Shown here: positions 58,672 to 64,000 of the stretch, one piece after another
How the letters are laid out: the number at the start of each line of letters is the position of its first letter
How positions within the stretch are numbered: position 1 is the first letter of the stretch
Source: Plasmodium brasilianum
Taxonomy: Eukaryota; Apicomplexa; Aconoidasida; Haemosporida; Plasmodiidae
Length of the DNA stretch: 64,000 bases
Direction: 5' to 3'
NCBI RefSeq assembly: GCF_023973825.1
Contig: NC_090116.1
Span: forward strand, 434,001-498,000
Program-made: the position numbers and the translations under genes
Notes under the pieces: model-generated
The model's input: the letters and a program-made list of their open reading frames with translations, nothing else
Told to the model about the DNA's origin: nothing
Databases searched by the model: none

Positions 58672-59613
58672 TATTTCATCAATGAACACTTGAAGATTGT
58701 TTAATTATTGGCTATTAATAGCATAATTGTTATTTTCGTACAAACGTTTAACCACTGATATTTACGCATTGTCGTCATATAGCCCTTCCATTATTTATAT
58801 ACTAAAAAAAATTATTCTAACTAGTTCGCAAAAGCTGCTTATGCTATGTATACATGTATGCATAGATAATATATAAATACATATATACTTACATATATAC
58901 GTATATAAATATATACCGAATGATGGTAAGTTATGTTTTATTTAATGTTAATAGTTGATATAATGTTTTTGCTTTCCTATTTTTGCTGAAAAGATTTCAT
59001 ATAACTTGTTAGCAGCTTTACATATTTTTCCTTTCATTGCTTTAAAAAATATAAAAAAAAGGAATTAATTTATTTTAAAATTTTTACCAGTATTTTATGC
59101 GAATGATAAAATGTACGAAAAATGTACGAAAAATGTACGAAAAGTGTACGAAAAATGTACGAAAAATGTACGAAAAATGTACGAAAAATGTGCGAAAAAT
59201 GTACGAAAAATGTACGAAAAATGTACAAAAAATGTACGAAAAATGTATGAAAAATATGAGAAAAATTTAAAATATATAAAAAATAAATTAAAAATTTATA
59301 AAAATTTTTCTAATTTTTCCTAATTGTGCAAGCACATATGTTATAAAAAAAAAAAAAAAAAAAAGGGGAGAAATTATTAATCCTTAATATATACAATTTT
59401 AAATTAAAACTTAATTCTTGTGATCTCATTTTGTTTAATTTGTTCCCATTAAATATCGTATATGCCAAATGTGCCCGTTCGCACGTTCAAACGGGCATTT
59501 ATGCATATACACATGCTTGCCATAATATAAAATTAAATTCCTCTAAATGATGTGCAGCATTTCCACTGAAAAAACGGCCCTTTTAGCGAAAAATGGACAT
59601 TCATTTTATGGAT
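57895..59613. other. Intergenic, promoter side of ZRANB2-like gene
   Basis: The stretch lies between a minus-strand start (57894) and a minus-strand stop (59614). It contains T tracts (58338-58365, 58619-58669), TATG tracts (58425-58480) and the 11-bp GTAC repeat at 59111-59255. No gene is seen apart from repeat-derived frames. Confidence 0.55.
59111..59255. repeat. 11-bp tandem repeat carrying GTAC in nearly every unit
   Basis: Units ATGTACGAAAA follow each other with an exact 11-bp period (starts at 59111, 59122, 59133, 59144, 59155 and so on), about thirteen copies. Eleven hold GTAC; variants read GTGCG or GTATG. Because 11 is not a multiple of three, three units make a 33-bp cycle that happens to be open, giving a spurious 70-residue frame (MYEKCTKNVRK repeats). 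Confidence 0.9.
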
Positions 59614-60201
59614 TTATTTTTTTTTCTGAACAGTGTTATATATGTTTTCACCAACACCCGTTAAGTCAAATTCTGCGTCATTGTCTTTAACCTAAAGAAA
59701 ATAATATATAACCAGATGAACAAAATAAAATAATAATAAGATTAAAATGTACAGTAAAGACACATTTCAAAAAAAATGAATAACGTTAGCAAGAAGTTTA
59801 TATATACATACATATATAATATATAAAAATATGTATATATGTTCATACATATATTCACTCATATGCCTCGTATATTTACCTGTAAATTTTTCTTCTTTAC
59901 ATATCTGGTAATATACAAATTAGACCCTTTAACAGGCTTCAAACTAAATGAATGCTTACTTAACATTTTTTTTTTGGACAAATGCAAGTTCCTTTCATTC
60001 TGTTCCCTAAGCAGTTGTAAATCAACAACTTCTCCTTTTAAGTAATCGCAAAGAGTGTTATTGTAGTAATGCATGTATCTGTCCTTCCAGTAAAAGTATA
60101 ACCTTCGAAGGGAGAGGGGAGAAAAAAGGGCCCACGTGTATGTATACATGCATGCATAGCTATATATGTACGTGGGTATGTATATCTGTATATGTCTATA
60201 C

Positions 60202-60232
<31 letters not shown>

Positions 60233-61761
60233 TGTATGTATGTATGTATGTATGTATGTATGTATGTATGTATGTATGTATGTATGTATGTATGTATGTA
60301 TGTATGTACGTATGTATGTATGTATGTATGTATGTATGTATGTATGTATGTATGTATGTATGTATGTATGTATGTACGTATGTATGTATGTACGTATGTG
60401 TGTATGTATGTATGTTTATCTATATGTGCATGAATTTGTGCTTGGTGAGCTCGTTATCCTTTTTTGGCTTATTTGTTAAGATACGTGCGAGTCCATTTCC
60501 TAAATATGGAACGAGGGAATAAGAGATTGTACTCTGTTTGATCGTCGTCCAAATTATCTTCTTGAATCGCGTTTTTGTCGTCATAATTTACATACACATT
60601 ATCTGAGTAATCGATATTAAGCTTATCTAATAACTGTTTTCTACTTTTTATTAATTTCCGTTTAGATACCTTCGACGCATAAAGCATAATTTTGTTTTTA
60701 TTATTTTCCCATTCATTTAAATGTTCACTTTTATGATTCTTATAATTTAAATATAATGCATCTAATGTGTCCCAGTCAACTCCATAACTTGAACTATAAC
60801 ACCATAAATTTTGTAATCTTGTTTTATTTATTTCCATATTTCTTTTATCACATTCAAAATGTTCACTCGCATTTACATCTTTTCTTTTTCTTAATACAAA
60901 TGGTTGTATGCGATGGTTGTACACGAGTGGGTTAGGCCATAAAACATTCCTGTCGGGATAATTAAAATTTTTAAACTCTGAATTCAAATAGTATATATCG
61001 TAATTCGGTACATCCGCTGCTTCCCCATTAGCCTTTTCCCCATCTTTTTCTGTTCCTTCTTCCCCTTCCCCATTTAGCCAATTATCAGGAGCATTTTTTT
61101 CACATTCCTCAAACATGTTATTGATCACATTTTTTACATCACTTTTTTTCATATTTCTCGGACTGGAGCATTTTATTTTTATTTTTATGTTCATGTGTTC
61201 CTTCTTAATAAACTTCAAAAGATCCTCTGGGCAATCATATGTATCGTCGTTATCATCGTAAATCTCGTAGAACGATTTTGCGTATTTGTCATCCTCATCA
61301 TTATCGTCATCTTGCTCCTCCGTAACTTCATCGTTGTTTTTATGCACATCCTGCTTATCTTCCCCTTTTTCTATTTCAAATGATGTTACCTCCCCTATCT
61401 TGTTTTCTCTGTTAATTTCTTTAGCATTACTATTGTCATTAAGTTCTTCCCCTTCTATTTCTTCACATACGTGATCTCCTACATCCACTTGCTTCTTCTT
61501 TTCATCACTATTTTGTCTTATACCTAGCACTACATGCCCATTTTCATCGTTTGCACTTTTTGCTAAGCTTGAAAAGGTCGCTCCATTCGTTTCATTCCCC
61601 CTGTTCAGCCCATTATACCCATAAAAAAAAGATTCATTATTTTTGTCTTTTCCTTTTCTTAATGTATTTTGTAAAATTATTTCTCTACTTTTTTTATAAA
61701 AAGAAAAATGTTTTACATTTTTAAAAAGAAGAAAACAACCCTTTCTTTTTATAAAATTCAT
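59614..61761 (-). CDS. Unknown, possibly mitochondrial, protein, three exons
   Basis: Exons in transcript order are 61761-60485, 60102-59880 and 59691-59614. Phases match (2, 0), giving 525 residues. The N-terminus, MNFIKRKGCFLLFKNVKHFSFYKK, is basic, hydrophobic and lacks acidic residues, as in mitochondrial presequences. Residues about 60-190 are acidic low complexity. The ordered part starts near YYLNSEFKNFNYPDRN (about residue 250) and includes VLWPNPLVYNHRIQPFVLRK, LWCYSSSYGVDWDTLDALYL and, across the first junction, RKWTRTLYFYWKDRYMHYY. I do not recognise the family. A divergent mitoribosomal or respiratory-complex subunit would fit, but that is a guess. Intron 1 holds a (TATG)n array of over 200 bp. 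The gene is upstream of FEN1's stop on the same strand. Confidence 0.8.
60200..60415. repeat. (TATG)n array in intron 1 of the unknown three-exon gene
   Basis: Some fifty TATG units (CATA on the transcribed strand) run nearly without interruption, with five or so TACG or TGTG changes near the end. The array lies inside the 60103-60484 intron. The three overlapping Met/Tyr/Val/Cys frames are artefacts. Confidence 0.93.
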
Positions 61762-62105
61762 TTAAAAGGTTTATGTTTATACGTTATTATAATAAAACAG
61801 AATTTATACACAAATGTACATCGGAACGATTACATTCATCATTTGCCTTAAAAGTAAATTTAAATCATTTTTTTACTAGTTGAACCGTTATTCCACTAAA
61901 AAAGGAGAAATTAACATACATGTTCGTATACTCGTGGATACCAATGCATATGGCAAAAGGGACAAAACGTACGAAAAAAAAAAAAAAGTATGTGAAAAGA
62001 GAAAACTTTACTAAATTTGAGGAATGTAAACAACTGCAGTATTCTCACTAGAAAATGGGGAAAAATACTCTACAATATATATACATATATATGTATGTAT
62101 GTATG

Positions 62106-62141
<36 letters not shown>

Positions 62142-62992
62142 ATTAAACTGAGAAAACTCCTGACAATTCGTCAGCTACGAAGAACATATACAGACCAATC
62201 TGAATTTTAAAAAATAAAAATACTGTACTGAATACACAAATGTTTAGTACTACGTTTTGTGAGAAACTTCAAAATAAGGAAAGTGCATATTTCTATATTG
62301 CAATTTTAATAAGCTTTTAATGTAAAATATGTAAATGTTTTTTGATTTTAAAAAAAAGAAAGAAAAATGAGGAAGAACAAAAATGAAGAAGAAAAATAAA
62401 GAAAAATATCAATTGTTTAAAAAAATACAGAAAAACTGTAATAAATGCCAGTTTCATTTTTCTGTGTTTTTTTTTTTTTTTTTTTCTTTTCATTCCTTTG
62501 TTTTTATTTTTTACTCCTTTCCAAAAGTTAATATATTTACTATGACGGTACTAACATTTGATAATGAAGAAATAGCTACTTAATAATTCAATATTTTAGC
62601 ATATTTATTATTATGTGTATTCGAAAAAAAAGACCGCGCATAAAACATTAAATTAAAGGAATAACGAAATTATTTAGGTAAAATGTAATTAAAACACGGA
62701 TCAAATAAAATGTACAAATTTCATTTGTGTAAATACGACGGAGGATATGAAAGTAGTTACCCAAAAAAAAAAAAAAAAAAAAAAAAGCAAGGTAAAAAAG
62801 ATGTTACTAAAAAATTGATAAGCATATACATATATATATATATATGTATATGTATGAATATGTGATTATGTGAATATTTATATGACCATATACACACACA
62901 TGCATGTGTACATATATGTAACACTGTGTGTGCGCACATGCAGAAATGTGGAGGAGGGATAGACTTATTCGGTACTCTTTAAAAACATCCCT
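61762..62992. other. Intergenic, no gene seen
   Basis: About 1.2 kb lies between the stop of FEN1 and the start of the three-exon gene, both on the minus strand. It holds (TATG)n and (TA)n near 62080-62138, poly(A) at about 61976-61987 and 62761-62786, and a T tract at 62468-62485. No gene is seen. Confidence 0.55.
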
Positions 62993-64000
62993 TCAGCATT
63001 TTTGAGCGGATTTCCTCTTCTTAACTTTAGTAACATTCTTTGGACAAAAGGGTAACAAAAATAAATTATTTTTTTTTTTTATTTCAGTAGCATCTTTATC
63101 ATTATTACTATTTACAGAAACAATGTTCACGTCGAACAAGTTGTTACTAACTAAATTACTGCTACTGTTCATTGGGCCTACACTATTTACATTGTTTCTA
63201 TTAGTGCTTAGATTATTGCTGTCACTACATAGATGGTTACTACCACTATGCAGTGTAACACTACTACTTAAATGCGTGTTGATATTCAAAATATCATTAT
63301 CTTTTTCCGAACAATTAATATCTTTTCTATCGCTCTTTCTTACGTTGTGTTCTGCGTGTTCACTTTTTATATTACCTGATTCGGAGTCCGTTTTTTCATC
63401 GAAAAAATTTGGGCGTGGGTTAATTTCCAAATCCTCTTCTTCTTCCGCTTCATCCGCTTCATGGTGATTTTGTTTCAATTTTTCACTTGATTTTTCCTCA
63501 TTTCCTTCCTTTTTTATTTTCCCTTTTTGTTGCACCTCCTTTTTAACAGTCTTATCATAATTCCCTGATGTATCCGTTTTTTGCTTCCTATTAAGCCGAG
63601 TCGGATTAGACCCTGTGGTGTTATCCCTTTTTTTCCCCTTTCGTTTTGGCATTAACTCCTTTTGAGTCTCTTCTATAATTAATTTCGTGCTCTTTTTGGT
63701 ACAAGCAGTGAAAAAGTTATCAAGACGTCTTTGCGTTGTTACCTTTCGAGCCTTTAATAGTCTATTAATATAATTGGTTACTCGTACTTCATTAAAATTA
63801 TAATCTTTAATTAAAAAAGTTTTTAACTCTTCAATATTTGGTTCATTCCAATCTATTTTAACTTCTTCTTTTGCTAATACTTTAGGGTTAATAAAAGACT
63901 CTCTAGCTTCTACATATCTAAAATTTGAAGGTACTTGATATTTATTTTGATCAATATTCTCAATAATTTGCTCAATACATTTATATTCCTTTATAAGATT
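62993..64000 (-). CDS. FEN1: Flap endonuclease 1, C-terminal part (5' end beyond window)
   Basis: The frame is open to the right edge and shows the last 335 residues. FEN1 removes 5' flaps during Okazaki-fragment maturation and long-patch base-excision repair. The first visible residues, [17 protein letters not shown], then [24 protein letters not shown] and [12 protein letters not shown], match the end of the FEN1 nuclease core. Next comes the PCNA-binding PIP box QRRLDNFF. Human FEN1 ends about 40 residues after the PIP box. Here a tail of about 225 residues follows, first Lys-rich ([10 protein letters not shown]), then acidic ([10 protein letters not shown]), then Asn/Ser-rich, and ending in the basic [10 protein letters not shown]. 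Long tails are known for Plasmodium FEN1. The nuclease active-site acidic residues lie outside the window. The frame was read continuously to base 64000 with no stop. Confidence 0.95.
   Translation of the reverse strand, partial: NLIKEYKCIEQIIENIDQNKYQVPSNFRYVEARESFINPKVLAKEEVKIDWNEPNIEELKTFLIKDYNFNEVRVTNYINRLLKARKVTTQRRLDNFFTACTKKSTKLIIEETQKELMPKRKGKKRDNTTGSNPTRLNRKQKTDTSGNYDKTVKKEVQQKGKIKKEGNEEKSSEKLKQNHHEADEAEEEEDLEINPRPNFFDEKTDSESGNIKSEHAEHNVRKSDRKDINCSEKDNDILNINTHLSSSVTLHSGSNHLCSDSNNLSTNRNNVNSVGPMNSSSNLVSNNLFDVNIVSVNSNNDKDATEIKKKNNLFLLPFCPKNVTKVKKRKSAQKC

Noticed and set aside
60140..60522. Met/Tyr/Val/Cys frames of 95-118 residues
   Set aside because: They are read-through of (TATG)n inside an intron of a minus-strand gene.

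Overview
The window is nuclear DNA of a malaria parasite (genus Plasmodium, Apicomplexa). The evidence is very A+T-rich intergenic DNA full of poly(A), poly(T), (TA)n and (CATA)n tracts, proteins swollen by Asn-, Lys- and Asp-rich low-complexity insertions, short AT-rich introns with GTAAGT-like donors and poly-T/TAG acceptors, and an apicomplexan-type FEN1 with a long C-terminal tail. The species cannot be fixed by eye. The base composition looks less extreme than P. falciparum, and I would guess a primate parasite of the malariae/ovale kind. No bacterial-type operons, CRISPR arrays, insertion sequences, tRNAs or rRNAs were seen.

Layout from left to right: a Lys-rich protein of unknown function (minus, 985-2385) whose start sits in the last copy of a 23-bp repeat; a membrane-anchored SAM methyltransferase (plus, two exons, 3109-4249); a five-exon peptidyl-tRNA hydrolase 2 (minus, 4649-6041); a TFIIS-type zinc-ribbon protein resembling RNA polymerase I subunit RPA12 with a huge Lys/Glu-rich N-terminus (plus, 7731-9968); a small basic protein that may be a ribosomal L27-like protein (minus, 11175-11498); a three-exon mitochondrial carrier of the SLC25A39/40 (Mtm1) type (plus, 14044-15832); a C2H2 zinc-finger protein with a Cys-rich repeat (plus, 18913-22644); a five-exon TH1/NELF-C/D homologue (minus, 23994-31078); a guanylate-binding-protein-like pseudo-GTPase (plus, 33710-39061); a fidgetin-like AAA ATPase (minus, 40497-42488); a 173-residue unknown protein (minus, 43825-44346); a large coiled-coil protein (plus, 48321-51869); a coiled-coil gene split by a 17-A frameshift (plus, 53271-55134); a four-exon ZRANB2 homologue (minus, 56184-57894); a three-exon unknown, possibly mitochondrial, protein (minus, 59614-61761); and the 3' part of FEN1 (minus, 62993 to the window edge).

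The genes do not form a pathway cluster. By theme they cover transcription and RNA (zinc ribbon, TH1/NELF-C/D, ZRANB2), DNA repair and replication (FEN1, fidgetin-like ATPase), translation quality control and mitochondria (PTH2, carrier, methyltransferase, possible L27), and membrane or cytoskeletal roles (GBP-like, coiled-coil proteins). Exon structures were built by eye from splice sites, reading phase and family similarity. They close in frame in every case given, but no transcript data were available.

The most interesting points are the TH1/NELF-C/D homologue, with a 15-bp minisatellite filling one intron; the GBP-like protein that has lost its P-loop lysine and DxxG motif; the 17-A frameshift; the repeat that makes eight identical tiny upstream reading frames; an 11-bp repeat that multiplies GTAC sites; and a 67-nt T tract just ahead of a start codon.
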